A stretch of DNA of 64,000 nucleotides from Reticulitermes lucifugus (taxonomy: Eukaryota > Arthropoda > Insecta > Blattodea > Rhinotermitidae): positions 81,860-145,859 of the forward strand of contig JAKCWW010000166.1 of NCBI GenBank assembly GCA_026260175.1. Direction: 5' to 3'. Every line of letters begins with the position of its first letter. The stretch's first letter is position 1. This document shows, piece by piece, positions 25,076 to 37,359 of this stretch. Below the pieces are notes generated by a model. That model saw only the letters and a program-made list of their open reading frames with translations, was not told the DNA's origin and ran no database searches. A program made the position numbers and the translations under genes.

Positions 25076-25140
25076 GTCAGCGTATTTTGGTAGGTAGGAA
25101 TGAACGTTTCGGAGGGACCTGCTGCCTCCCTTTTCAGGGT
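25076..25140 (-). repeat. Hammerhead-family relic
   Basis: The minus strand reads CCCTGAAAAGGGAGGCAGC ... GTCCCTCCGAAACGTTC. The GAAAC half is intact; CTGAAAA has one change from CTGANGA. The flank TACCTACCAAAATACGC matches the family tail. Confidence 0.45.
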
Positions 25141-25261
25141 AAAAGTTTAATGAGTTCTATACCAGACGACCGTAACCTTAAGAATCACCGTCTAAAGGAC
25201 CTCAGATCTATGCGAGATTTTAGGCTTTCGCCTCGGCGTACTGGACCTCAACCTCAAATCT

Positions 25262-25395
25262 TACAAAGAAATTATTTTGTTACCTTTTTCCTTTCCTTTA
25301 TTCCGCACTTCCTTTCTTCCCCCCTTCTACATTTTTCCCTCCTTTTCATTTCTTTCTCTCTACTTCATTACCCCGTTCCATTCTTGCTACATCTG
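25262..25395. repeat. Degenerate polypyrimidine tract
   Basis: CTTT/CCTT/TTCC-rich, nearly purine-free on plus. It extends the open frame at 25063-25398 artificially. Confidence 0.7.
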
Positions 25396-27794
25396 TAAAC
25401 AAGACAAATATCAGCAGTCAGAACAAACGGTCTGACATCACCGACCACTCAGCTTGCTGCTTAAGAACAATCTTGACAGATTTCGGTCGCAATCCCGCCA
25501 TCGCATTCTTTGCTTCCTGAATCGCAGCGTACAGTACTTAGGACTGCAAGGTTTTTGTGTCTGAGTTATATAGGATGTACGTGCCCCTGACAAGAACCTC
25601 CCGACCCACCATCCCCTCCTTAATGATAACGACCGTCTTAAGACTCATTATAACCAAGTTTGCCACTTGACTCCACCATGTTGTGCAGACAGCAAAACAC
25701 GAACCACTTTGCGCGTCTAATAAAGTGGAACACCCGAAACTGAAGTGGCATCCACTCCAGGACGCTGCAGTTCAGCGCATCTGACTCAATAGGAAATACA
25801 CGAGTGTACACTTTATCTTCAGTAGGAAAGCCACTACAACAAAAAACGTTCATTTAAAACAATTCAAGAAGGATATCTGTTTATTCAGTCACTTCGTACC
25901 GTAGTTTCCTTATGTAATTTCCATGTTACCCATAAACTATGTCGCTTACAAACAATTGGTTTTATCTTGGCACACACACACAGTTGCTGCAGTAGCTCCA
26001 TGCCCGTACAGTAGTAGTTAGCATGTGGCGTGCTTTTACGTGATCTAAAATAAGTGCAAGACTTTAATACACGCGTATGTGCTCCTTTATCCGCGCTATT
26101 GTTTCAAGAATTAGGCATGCTTGGGTTTCAAAAGTACCCACATATGCAGTAAGGTTGGTGGCATTTTGCAATAAATAAAATAGGCTTTGGTGTGTAATTA
26201 TTTAATTATCTTGAAGTATGTATTTATGTTGTGGCTAAACCGTAATAACGAGGGGCTTGGAGAGCAGCTGGGTGTTTTGTATGAAGCTGCAAAAAATGCC
26301 GAAACTTCGATCATGACGAAGAGATTCTCGACGTCTGTATAAAATGTACGAAACGTAAAAGCCCAAAAATTATTTGTTTTAAATAGTATGTATCTAATTT
26401 TAATACTGCAGATATATTAACACAAAAACAAAGAGTTTTAGCCATTGGAAATAAGAGGTCCAAGAAGATTTTTAACATATTACTGACGCAGCAACATAAT
26501 TCTAATTTATATATTCATTCCAGTGTTACGTTAGATTCATTCTACTTGATATCGGCGTGTACCGCCATTACTTAACATTTAAACTATTTGATGCTTTCCA
26601 ACCCTAGAAACCACAGAGTTTCTTGGAAAATAATGACAGATGAGGATTTCTAAATTAAAACTCTTATGGATTAGGTTAATACGAAAACATCGGTTTATGG
26701 CAGGGATATTCAAATAGTGGTCCATCAAATTCTTTCCAACGGCCCGTGATCGAACAAAAAAAATGAAGAACCATCAATATTTATTCCGTTATATTTGTTT
26801 GATAAAATATCTAATATTTCTGCAGGCAAATATAATAAACTACTTTCATAATAAAAAATTAGGCCTTTACTGCATTAGAAACGAAAGAAAATACAGAATT
26901 TGACCCACGAAATATACTTACTAACCCTAATTTACTGTAGCCTCATATCTGTGTTTTTGACCCTGTAATAACTTCTGAGCCAGTAAAGAGAATTTTATTA
27001 AAATTACTACCTGTAACATTAATCCAGATTTTTTACTAATATTATCGGTACTTATTATTACTACATTAAAACATTTTGAAATTTCTGTCACAAACTTTGA
27101 CAATTTCCGTCTCTAGCTACGATTTCGAGCGAAAATTCTTCCACTGATCCACTCTTATGCCTTATAATCCTACAGGGGTGCAATAAAATCACAGTTTCAC
27201 TCAATATGCATGCTGTGAATTTGAAGAGTTTTGAAACCAACCTGATATAACATGCTATGCTAATATCTAGAGAAGATATTTTATCGGCAACAGTTGATGC
27301 TGTGATACTGATCAAATCGTAAGTATCACTCATCTCCTCTGTAGGGACAGCCTGCTTCCGCAGTCACTGCCACCTGGCATACATATAAGTAATTACAAGA
27401 AAGACTTCCTGCATCGTGAGAAAATTGCGACAAAAATTCATCATTCACAATATTACAGGCTACCCTACATGCAGATTATGAGAAAGGAAAACCACAGCCC
27501 CACACACAGACGACAGTACACCATAAGCCTCCATTGCTTAAGCCATCAGGTTACGACAAAAATCATGTCCAGTGTTTGGACGAATTTAATGCCCTTACAG
27601 TCACTGCCTTGAAAGATTAGATTAAACATGATACATGTATAATTCCTGTCGCATTATGGGACCGACGTTCTAGCAGACTGTATTAAAATATCTCAGATTA
27701 CCGTGCGATAAGTGGTTTAGAGAACTACTGTGTATGTGCAGTGGAAGTAAAACTTTGTTTTTCTCCTTCATTAGTGCTAGAGTATGAAAACAAA
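25396..27794. other. No recognised gene
   Basis: AT-rich DNA. A short CA run lies near 25973-25982. CAGGGATATTCAAATAGTGG at 26701 resembles a hAT-type transposon end, but no partner end was found. Confidence 0.35.
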
Positions 27795-28058
27795 CTGAAG
27801 ACTGGAGGTATACGTCCACCCTTTCTTAACCTCAGCACTAGGTAAAGGTAAGTGGTTAACTTTGACTACCGGCCGCTTAACTTCGGGGAAAGCCGCCCTA
27901 TTACTATTTGTATAGGAGAATGGGTAGGCCCCACAGCCGGTGTGGATGCTTTGAAGAGAAAAATTTCTTGCCCCTGCTCGGTATCGAAACCCGATTCCTC
28001 AGTCGTCCATCCTGTAGCCTAGCTACTACAATGAGTGTGCTATCTCGGCTACATTATG
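27795..28058 (-). mobile_element. SINE-A copy
   Basis: Plus-strand order ACCTCAGCACTAGGTAAAGG, AGGAGAATGGGTAGGCCCC, GCTCGGTATCGAAACCCG (complement of the B box), TGTAGCCTAGCTACTACAAT (complement of the A-box region) and ATCTCGGCTAC (head end). It spans nearly the whole SINE but lacks the inserted hammerhead-family segment present at 34700-34820. Confidence 0.75.
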
Positions 28059-28487
28059 CGCGTTTACGGCGACTAAGTACTTGGACTTTTGCACTTAATT
28101 GCTCAGCTTCTTATACTTCACGTTTCCTGCCATGTTGGAATTTCTGAAGGCAGAAACAGCAACGGACTAACAGTTTCACACGGTGTTTAAAGTAAACGAA
28201 TGGATTATTCAAAACTTATGGAAGGTTAACACAAATGGCATAGGACTAGAATTAAACCACGCTACAAGCTTCATATTCTTTGACTGGTGACAGCTATCTG
28301 TGGTAGAAACCAAGAAACTGAATTCAGGGCCCAGCTGGCCAGATCTCTCCCTCTTCTGCTAGGGATATTTATATTTTCCAGTAATTTATGTGAAGTCGCT
28401 TTAGCGGAACACGTGGGCTCATGGGTAATTCGTCATCAGAGCAGAATTCTTCATTTCCCCTGAGAAGGGTGTCTGTCATCGGAATGA
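28059..28487. other. No recognised gene
   Basis: No coding or repeat family recognised. Confidence 0.35.
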
Positions 28488-28870
28488 GGGAGTGAGTGGC
28501 TGATCTGAGAGCCATAAATAGAAGGATGGTAAGGAATAGAGAGAAATAAGGAAAAGAAGGAGAGGGAGAAATAAAGCAAGTAAGAAAGATATATGATCTT
28601 AGAAAGTAATAGAGAGGAAGAGAGAAACAGAAATAAAGAAGGTACAAGGCAAAAAATAAAGAAAGATAGGGAGCAGTCAAAAATATGAATTGCGAAATAA
28701 AGAAAGCGACACACACAGAAAAATTGAAGGAAGCGAGAGGATAAAAAGGAAACCACGGATAATAACGAAAATATATTATGAGATAAAGAATAAGAGGGAC
28801 AAGAAGAAAAGAAGAAATTACATAAAGAGGCAGAAAAGGAGGATAAAAACTACATAGGAAATTAAAATTG
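28488..28870. repeat. Degenerate polypurine tract
   Basis: About 380 bp of GAGA/GGAA/GAAA words on plus, with almost no pyrimidine runs. The 101- and 115-codon minus frames across it are low-complexity artefacts. Confidence 0.75.
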
Positions 28871-31264
28871 CTGTCTTCTAGGATATGATGCCGTCTAGCA
28901 AATCTGCATAGTCAACGCCGTGAGAAACTCAAATGTGTATATAAGTTGTAATATCTTAAGCAGTTCTACAACTGCGGACTACAAAACGCCTAATTAGTTC
29001 TACTTCACAAATCAACTGCATCTAGTATCGGGTTCTGTCAGCAGAAGATAACTAGACCTCCAGCGACGTGGAATAACTCCTGTTGAACCCAAACAGTAGA
29101 TGACACCCCACACTTTCAGCTGAGGACAGAAAAAAATTCAAGTTCAAAAACGCTGTGTTCTTTTTGAATAGGAAAGGAAGGACAAGGTCGAGATGCCAGT
29201 AATCCTAAATGTATTATATCATGGTCAGAAACACTGGTTGTTTATAAACGTTTCTCATTTTAATTCTCCATGCCACATATCTGCCCACCCCTGAAAAAAC
29301 CGGTAGCTTGTCTTCAAATGGTTCGTCAAAATTCAGTATGGAGAAGATCAGCGGTTAAACCCACAGCGACGGTTCCATTGACGAACCACAATAAAACTGC
29401 GAGTAAACTGATTCACACCAAGCGGCTTTAATTTCGTCTCTCCCTCACGCCCACAAATGAAAAGAGAGAGCAAAAGGGGTGTATTTGTGCACAAATAATC
29501 GAATTTTGCTGTAACACCCTCACACAATTTAAAGGCTGGCATGAGGAGGACACCTGGTGTCAATGGAAGAGCTTTTTCACAATTTCATTTAGACACATTT
29601 AATTACCTTCGTCCTTTCCCCTTGCAGACGGAGAAGTGGTTGAAGGAACAAATCACGCGGCGCTGCTGTCTGTATCAATGAACACTGTCATACACCCACA
29701 GGTAAAATAGAAACCAAACACAGGAGGTCAACACACTGAACACACAGTGATACACACAACCAGGTGTGTAAAACCGCATCTGTTCAGTTAACAGCAATCT
29801 GTTATCAAAATAAGCTAAGTCAAAGTTTAGAACGTTCAAGCACCTATAACGAACGTCACTACTAAGGAACTAGCATATCTGCTTCTTATTATGAAGGTCC
29901 CAGATTCGGTTCCTGACTTTTATCCCAGCTATCCTCACTAATAATCCTCTTTCCATGCAAATTCTATGCTAGTAATAGCACACAATTCGGTTGAAAATTC
30001 TGATGTATTTATTGATTTAACTGACGTTCACAAAGGTAAGGGAAAAGCATGTCTGACTGCCTGTCAACATGTGAACGATAAAAGGTGTACTAATACTGAA
30101 CCAAGGCAACACAGTTTTTCTAACAGAAAGTGGAATCCTGTGTTTTGTCTTTCTTCCGTGTCATACTTTGCAGCTATCGTCTAAATGATTCTCCCCCCCC
30201 CCCACATACATACACACACACAGACACACAAACAGAAAGTTCTGGCATTGAGTCACTGTCAATTCAATTCAACTCCAATGACCGTATTTCTCTGTACTCT
30301 TCTTTAATTTAATTTACAGACTGACTAAATGCGAGTATGTAGTTTCTCGCATATAGAACAAATTTCGTTTTAATTTTCCAATATGATATACATCTCGACA
30401 CTTAAAAATTTAATTTCCTCAACTTGGAATATACAAAAACAACAAAGAGACAGAATGAAATACGCCATCGACATAACGAGTACGACCTTTTTGAAGGCGA
30501 TGCCGCGTGGTTTGGTAGCAAGGTACGAAGGTTTCGGAGAAATTTCCTGAATCCATATTCATAAAAGACGAATTTCCTTCTTACTCCCAAATGGGTGTCA
30601 CTCCCAGAAGACTGTGATCTCGACACTCACCACAGTGCGAACCTCAAGGTTCAGTTCATAATTTCTGTATCGTTAGAGCCAACGTTCCTGAAAGCATTTA
30701 GTCCAAAAAGTATCTTTAAATAAACGAAAACAAATAAGAATGACATCACGGAAAGACGTTGAGGACATAAAGGTGAAAATCAGCTGATTAACCTTGAAGT
30801 AAATGGAGATGAGTAGTCAGATGTACGCTTCGGTCCTTTCGTCGCCACAGTAAAGAGCAATACGCATTTGTAACCACATTGTGGACAAGAAGAGTCTTGC
30901 GTGATACTATCTGGAACGTCGCAAGAAGCTTAGTTCACAGCAGCGCACAGAACTGGTCGTGGACGTGAAGCAGGTTTGGACCCTCAGCTGTTAATCGCCG
31001 GCAGGACGAGTGTAATCCGCCGCTCTCGAGGACTTTCTGCTACGGACAGTCCCATTATAAATCGTCCCAACTCGAGAGACTGTCCCTCCCACTCCCCTCT
31101 TCCAAGAGTGTACCTAGATTTCAGATAAACTACCCAATCGCTGTTTCTCTTGGTTTTTCTTTCTAAACCACCCCGAGTTCAATTCTTTGTTAAGTCCACG
31201 TACGTGATTTAAGTTCCGTTTCATACCGAACTTGGCCTTACTTTGTTACCTGAACTTGGAAACA
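28871..31264. other. No recognised gene
   Basis: AT-rich, with a C10 run followed by ACATACATACACACAC-type microsatellite at about 30191-30230. No protein-like frame recognised. Confidence 0.4.
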
Positions 31265-31412
31265 CGTAAAACACTGCATTTTAAACACAAGCAGGAAATT
31301 TCCTTATGTGATTCTCACAATAAATACCGATTACTTCCTGTATAATAATAATCGGTTTGCACTTACAATGGAGACCGTGTTTTTCTGTGAGGTAGGAACT
31401 AACTTTCTGCGC
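31265..31412 (+). repeat. Repeat M copy
   Basis: Sense orientation: ACACTGCATTTTAAACAC, TATGTGATTCTCACAATAAA, CCGATTACTTCCTG, then GGAGACCGTGTTTTTCTGTG and AGGTAGGAA. One of the better copies for defining the family. Confidence 0.65.
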
Positions 31413-31721
31413 ATTAACTTGATTCTGATTAATTAGTGGTTATTTCGATCGTGTTTCCGCGTTTTCCCCATAATGTAAATGCAGTGCTGGAAAACAAATT
31501 AAATGTCTCACTAAATGCTTCTCATGCAGCCCTCCCAATACTAAGTTCAAAACTTCCGCCCAACGTAGCTATCTCAACGTTATAAAAATTAGGTCACAAT
31601 CAATTAAAAAAATCAACAGAATTAAAAATTCACCCCCAAATATTCTACCTCTTTCCTTACTGCATATTCAAATAATCCAGTTCTCATAAATTTACCTTCT
31701 TCGCTCCCAACACTTTAGTTG
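31413..31721. other. No recognised gene
   Basis: AT-rich DNA with nothing recognised. Confidence 0.4.
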
Positions 31722-32006
31722 GCTGTGCCATGGCTCAGGCGGTTAGTCGCCGGCCTCCCGTCACGGAGGCCCGGGTTCGATCTCGGGTCAGTCCATGTGG
31801 GATTTGTGGTGGACAAAGTGATACTGGGACAGGGTTTTCCCCGAGTGCTTCGGTTTTCCCGTGTCAATTACATTCCACCGGTGCTGCTTTACTTGGAAAA
31901 ATGAAAAAAACTGATCATCTTTCATCTTCATCACAGGGTTGCCAAGAAGCCTTAAGGATGAGGTGCGTCCGTAGCTTCTGCTGCGGGGCCCTTCATAAAA
32001 AAAAAA
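31722..32006 (+). mobile_element. SINE-C copy, full head and A-tail
   Basis: CCATGGCTCAGGCGGTTAGTC (A box), a GGCCTCCCGTCACGGAGGCC hairpin and CGGGTTCGATCTCGGGTC (B box) form a strong tRNA-like Pol III promoter. The family body follows (AGTCCATGTGGGATTTGTGG) and the element ends in a run of ten A at about 31997-32006. The 152-codon plus frame across it is a by-product. This is the best preserved SINE head in the window. Confidence 0.85.
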
Positions 32007-33436
32007 CAGTAGTTTGTCTCCATCCTATCTTAACCAAAAGAACAAGCGGACACTGCCAGGGAACTTCAGAACCGTACGTTTTGTGTTTCCTACACTCCCT
32101 CCGTAACAAACGTAGTGTTTTCCACCACATTCCGTACTACTTCTCTCTCTTCAATCATTCAGTCAGTCAGTCAGTTTGCACTTACTGAGTGGTCAGCAGG
32201 TTACAAGTTGGTATTACATGCTTCTCATGTAGTCTTCCCGATTTGAAATTCGTCACGTTAAACCAATATCTGTGCTTGCCACCAAGTCGTCTTTCCAAAT
32301 CATGCAATTTGCGATTAAACAGAAAAATCAGAATTCGGCCGTCCTTGTCTCACGCTTCAAGTTTCACTTTTTTTCTTTTCTTCAAAGCACCAAAGAATAT
32401 CCAGATATTCGCGAAATTTTAGTCAGTATTCACGGGGCAATTTCCGAGAAAAAATACAGCCTACTACGACAGCCCTACCAACGGGATTTAGATTATCAGA
32501 TTTTGTGATGAGGATAACATTTCTGGTCCCACAAGAGCTGGGAATTACCCTCCCGGCTGAATAAGTGTTAATAATTACAGGAAACTTTGCTTTTTAAAGT
32601 GGTAATTTTATATACGCCCCTTACACTTTGTTGCAAAACGGTGGACAACGTTCTTTCCGTTCTATGTACTTAAGCAGGTGTCTACATTAAAGCGAAACCT
32701 GCTCACTGAATCTATATTAACAACTCTTTTATACAGAACATAACGTACCGAATGTTAAATAACGTGCTTGAAATAATTTTTCATTTCTCAGACATGCATG
32801 CCAACTGGTAAATAAATTATTAAAATACATTAATATTAATTACTAAACACGTTTTCGATTTCGCGTGCCTGACAATTTTTACGTTCGTCTTCTGAGTGTG
32901 GAAACATCCGTCAGCTTTCAAACTTCGTCACAGATGGCGTAAAATCGGGTGAACAAGCAGGCTACAATGGTCGACGACGTATTCGGTCCGCAAAAATGTT
33001 ACGTACGGAGGCCGTTGATTTATTGGCAGTATGAGCAGTTGCGCAGTCTTGCTGCAGAATCTCGTATTCTTTGCCCTCACCTCCCAATTTCCAAACAATG
33101 GTGGCTGAATTTGTTCAATATACCTTGCTAAATTAATTTTGTCCCAAAAGAAGATGGTTCGGATTATTTTTGTTGAGCCGTCAGCACATATTACTTCGAC
33201 TTTAATGTCATGTAACGGCACCTCGTTTAGTAATGCGGAATTGTCTGATAATCAGAACCTATTACTTAGAATAGTTACGTGGTTTTTTAAATAAAACCAT
33301 TCTTCATATATAAAATAAGATAACAAGGGACCGGCTTCACCAACACTAACTACTTCACAGAACCATCACACATCTCTCCAACCAACAAAAGCACACCCAC
33401 TATTCTTTATTACACAATACATTATACGCTACAACT
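32007..33436. other. No recognised gene
   Basis: A 97-codon minus frame at 32928-33221 overlaps a 60-codon plus frame. Neither has a recognised motif. Confidence 0.35.
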
Positions 33437-33483
33437 AGTCCGACATGTTTCGACTCCCTATATTTGGATCATCATCAGGGACT
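33437..33483 (-). ncRNA. Hammerhead ribozyme motif, type I, minimal stem III
   Basis: The minus-strand RNA runs AGTCC (33483-33479), CTGATGA (33478-33472), a stem II segment (33471-33452), GAAAC (33451-33447), AT, GTC (33444-33442), then GGACT (33441-33437). AGTCC and GGACT pair perfectly as a 5-bp stem I; the two core boxes are exact; stem III is the 2-bp A-U/C-G pair inside palindromic ACATGT; the cleavage triplet is GUC. Stem II can form G-C, A-U and G-U pairs, a bulge and two G-C pairs, with one extra U after A9. Tiny palindromic stem III loops are typical of hammerheads in Penelope-like elements, which usually act as dimers. Family assignment and activity are inferred. Confidence 0.7.
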
Positions 33484-34499
33484 TGAATTGTGAATTACAC
33501 AAATTACAATTCTACAATAATGGTACATTATGGTAAATTCTCCTATAAATTATTATTAATGTACTCTTCATATTAATTTATGTATAATAAGGGGGATGGC
33601 CAACGGCAGCAACAGAAATCGCAGTTCCATAAATTTAGTGTCTCACCCCACCTCAAGAGACTACAGAAAATTGGCTAAACTATGAAAGGCTGGGTTTAAT
33701 ATAGCCAGTACCTGCATCCAGAGTCAAAGCTTCATTTTTTATTTATTCACTAAGAAACAAGTCACATAAATACATTATATTTGTAGCTTAGGCAAAATCT
33801 CTTTTATGTAATAACTAATTGTAGTTGTATGCAAAAATAAATACAAGAAAAATGCCTTCTCGTAGGATATCTGCTTATGCATAGTCATTGTTTTGTATAT
33901 TTCTCTACGGCTTCATGAAATCCTGTGGGCTGCGGACCAGATTCTACGAACACCCTATTTACAATATGAGTTTCAAAGCAGCTGAAACAAAACGTGACAT
34001 TATTTTGTCTGTATTCGCTATTGAACTGTTGTGTCACCATCTGCAGGCAAAACTGAAAACTTCAAAACATAACACGTAAATTTTACAAAACAGAAAACAA
34101 GAGACATTTCATTATGCATAATGGCTTAGCGAGGGAACTCGTCTTCAAACACTGTGTTTAATTATTTGGAAACGTTTTCAAGGAGTGATTTCGAACTGCG
34201 TGGTAGGAAATTGTAAATGAAGTTGCATCACAGCAGAGCCCTCTAGCTAACAACTTCGTGTTCACAAGATTCTAGCAACAGCCTCTGTTTACTTCACACC
34301 TGGGACTAGGCTTAAGGGTCCTGCAGAGCGGCAAGGTCACGAAGCGACAATGGGACTCATTGCGTCAATATATATTAACCATATGAACCACTAAGTTCAC
34401 AGTGAATTCTAAGTACTTGCTTAAGCACCTGAGGCTATCAAAATGTTTCCCAGAAGGGTAGCGCGAAGACGAAAATGAATATGGAACAATAGTTAAATG
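33484..34499. other. No recognised gene
   Basis: AT-rich DNA, probably including diverged flanks of the retroelement carrying the hammerhead. No reverse-transcriptase motif is visible. Confidence 0.35.
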
Positions 34500-34920
34500 A
34501 TAACTTATTTGTGAAGGTGAAGGTGAAATCTTCCCAGTTGACCCCACGAAGGCATATGGGGAAAGTATAGGTATAGCTGCACTCATCCTTAGCCTCGGTA
34601 CTAGATGAAAATGAGTGGTTAACTTAACGCCCCGGCCCCTTAGACCCGGGAAAAACCCCGGTACCCGCTGAATAAGAAGCTGTGTCGACCCCAGCGTGGA
34701 CTTCTTGACCCTTTAAGATGGGACCGATAGGTTTTCCCGAAACGTCGGCACAGAATTACCACTCTATGTGCGTAATATCCTAGAGGAGCGCGGATCTCAT
34801 CTTCATTGCGGCGGAAGCCTGAACAATCTCTTTCCCCTGCCAGGAATCGAACCCTGGTCTGTCCAGCCCGTAGCCTAGTTGCTATACCAACTACGTTACC
34901 CCGGCTCCCTATAACTTACT
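34500..34920 (-). mobile_element. SINE-A, longest copy, with target duplication
   Basis: Flanked by ATAACTTATT (34500-34509) and ATAACTTACT (34911-34920), a 10-bp target duplication with one mismatch. On minus the element starts at GAGCCGGGGTAACGTAG, has the A-box region TTGGTATAGCAACTAGG, B box GGGTTCGATTCCTGG, the SINE-A body (CCTCGGTACTAGATG complement) and a tail of CACCTT repeats. It is about 120 bp longer than other copies because it contains a hammerhead-family segment at about 34705-34820, described separately. Confidence 0.85.
34705..34820 (+). repeat. Hammerhead-family segment inside SINE-A
   Basis: CCCTTTAAGATGGGACC ... TTCCCGAAACGTCGGCAC, then GCGTAATATCCTAGAGGAGCG and GCGGCGGAAGCCTGA. 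It matches the right arm of the fold-back at 19440-19563 in order and sequence. The GAAAC box, ACGT stem III and GUC are kept; CTTTAAGA replaces CTGANGA. It is absent from the SINE-A copies at 8798, 27795 and 42041. Confidence 0.6.
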
Positions 34921-34923
34921 ACA

Positions 34924-35050
34924 GAAGGTCGAAGTACTCGGAGAGAAGCGTGTCTATATGCCACGTTGTTTTTACCACAAATCCCACACAGACTGGACTA
35001 GGATCTAAAGCGTGCCTCAGCAGTGTCGGCGAGTAACTGCCTAGGACATG
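34924..35050 (-). mobile_element. SINE-C fragment
   Basis: Plus strand TACCACAAATCCCACACAG and GACTGGACTAGGATCTAAAG are the complement of the SINE-C sequence TCAGTCCATGTGGGATTTGTGG; GAAGTACTCGGAGAGAAGC matches the body. It lies only a few bases beyond the SINE-A target duplication. Confidence 0.65.
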
Positions 35051-35087
35051 ATACGGCGTCCTGAGTTTCGATATTAATCTAGACAAT

Positions 35088-35190
35088 GTGTAGAAATCCA
35101 ATTCCCAAGTCACAATAAACACTCACATTCACCATTTTAAAGCCTGATTAATGTTGTATAGGGAAATATTCGCAGTTTATCATGAAAGGC
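35088..35190 (-). repeat. Repeat M copy
   Basis: AATCCAATTCCCAAGTCACA at the left matches the M terminus seen at 13009. The right part is diverged. Confidence 0.45.
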
Positions 35191-35209
35191 GTACGGGGCA
35201 CACACATGC

Positions 35210-35372
35210 CCTTGTGGGCAGAATGAAGTGCGTTAATGTTAACCTTTTCAGGCACAAAACTGTGTTCATGTTTTTCTCATATGCCTCGGAATAAACAGCG
35301 AATACCTTGCGACAGCTATAAATATTTAATCTCGTTAATTGAGAAGCAGTGTGTTTTCTGTGGTTAGGAATT
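35210..35372 (+). repeat. Repeat M copy, opposite orientation to its neighbour
   Basis: GAGAAGCAGTGTGTTTTCTG and GGTTAGGAATTCAGAAACTTT carry the M terminal signature on plus, next to a minus-oriented copy at 35088-35190. The pair forms a loose inverted arrangement. Confidence 0.5.
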
Positions 35373-36200
35373 CAGAAACTTTTCAACGTGCTCATACAGT
35401 GTACTTGCGTTTCGTATAATTTTCACAATAGGCAGAGATGATTTTATAATAGCAATAACCAGTTGATATTTGTAATTGAGGCTCGATGTGTTTTCTCTGA
35501 TAAAGTGCCTGGCTTTCTAAATATTATACATTAACTTAGTGCTTCATAAGACAAAGAAGTTAAACTAACCTAAAAATAAATCGATTTACATAAAGAATAG
35601 GTAAAGATATTTCGATCTAAAGGGAAGAAACTAGACGGAGGATACAGAAAATTGCAAATTGAGGAACTTCATTATTTGTAAAGTTGACCAAATATTATTA
35701 GGACGAAGAAATGAAGAAGAATGCAACAGGCATGAGTGTAGCGCGCATCGGAGATGAGAAATGTGTAAAAATGCTTTTAATCTGAGACTTCCTTACAATG
35801 AAGAGCAAAAGTTATAGGTCCCTAACTTAAAGATGTCTTAAATACAATTTTGAAATTTTAAGACATAGTTGCCAGTACATGTTCCACTGCGTTGTATTCT
35901 TTTAACTTAATGTAATCTTTTATAATTAATTTACTAGTTTAAATAGTTTTGAATTTTAAACAGAAAATCTTTAAAAACAAACTTTTCAAAAACACTAACT
36001 TAAATAACTTCAAAATCTCTGGAAAAAATACGTACAATTTCTAATATATTATACTTGATATAATAAACATATGCACTAAGCAGTACTCATTTATACGAAT
36101 TATTTTCCGCATAATTTCCAGTGTTTTCCCCTTCTGGTCAATTTCATAACTAGTAGATTCAAACAATGTTGACAGCAGCATACATACATGCATATATAAC
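35373..36200. other. No recognised gene
   Basis: Very AT-rich (runs of TTTAAA-like words at 35880-36010). Nothing recognised. Confidence 0.4.
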
Positions 36201-36222
36201 TTATATATAGGCCTATATATAA
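36201..36222. repeat. 22-bp perfect palindrome
   Basis: TTATATATAGG is joined directly to its reverse complement CCTATATATAA. Function unknown; AT-rich palindromes can extrude cruciforms. Confidence 0.6.
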
Positions 36223-36599
36223 AGCAGAACAACAAAGGTTAGCCATATATACGCATAAACGGACACGCAGTAATTTATTACATTTGGTTAATCATCTTCA
36301 TGAAGCCCTATCCACTTTAGCAAAGGCTGCAATAGCACACCTGCTGTGACAGTGACATAATCCTGATAAGCTAACAATTGTTCTTTTAATGAATCTTCAA
36401 TTACAATTACTGAAAAAAAGGTCTTCCTCTTTACTTCTTGCCGTATTAAATAATTTTACGATTGCGTCAAAAAGAAAAAGGAATTTTATAAAAGATATAT
36501 CTGCTAGGCTAATCTTCTCTATCCTCTTCTGAGTTTCTGAAGAACTGAATAAATAGAATGATTGTTAATCCTACTCCTCTACCAAGCACAGAGTAATTA

Positions 36600-36790
36600 C
36601 CAATTTGATAGCTTAAGAAAAATGTTGAAAAAACAAGACATAGCAGTGAATAAATGAAGAAACTAAGGAGTTAGAAAAAGAAAAGTGTGAAGGAAGGAAA
36701 AGAATGGAGTAGGTAAACGAGGGAGGAAATTGGAAACTTTTTGTGGGTGTCAAGTTCTTTGTGCGGAAGTGGAGTAAAGAGACACAGACA
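36600..36790. repeat. Degenerate polypurine tract
   Basis: AGGAAG/GAAA/GGAGGAAA words on the plus strand. Confidence 0.6.
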
Positions 36791-37359
36791 GAAACAGACG
36801 CAGGCATAGCGCCGTTACTAGCTGTCAGACGGCTGAATTAATGAACATCAAGTTGAACCGTTAATTATTATTGTGTGTGTCCTCCAGAGATTCCAAACAG
36901 AGACTGGAGCTGAAACAAGACAAAAGCATAACATTTGCAAGTTGTCTGCTGGGGAGAGACACAAAATATACCAAAGCAGTGGGCAGAGATGTTCGGAGGA
37001 GCTCAAAATCCTGGATTTGTGTTTTGGTTAAATTTCAAGCGGTAAAAGGAATATATGTATGACAATTTATGTAATTTCATGGGGATAAAACAGTGATTTG
37101 GTAGAAAAAATTAACTGCTGAAGTTAAACTAAATAGTGTTAAGAAATTCAGTTTCTACATTAAAGAAACCGTTTTGCATCACAAGAACAAGTATGAATCG
37201 ATTACGGCTGTATAAAGAAATAATCGCTTATCATTGTAATAATCACATGTAATATTAACACTATGTGGGCAAAGTGCAGTTTCTTACTATTACAGCAAGA
37301 ACACACATAGTTAGCGTTTTGCTTTAGAGGGTCAAGGAAGAGTATGCAGTTGTTACGTA

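Noticed and set aside
31730-32188. 152-codon open frame on plus
   Set aside because: It starts in the tRNA-like head of a SINE-C and crosses its body and A-tail; the composition is a by-product of the GC-rich SINE.
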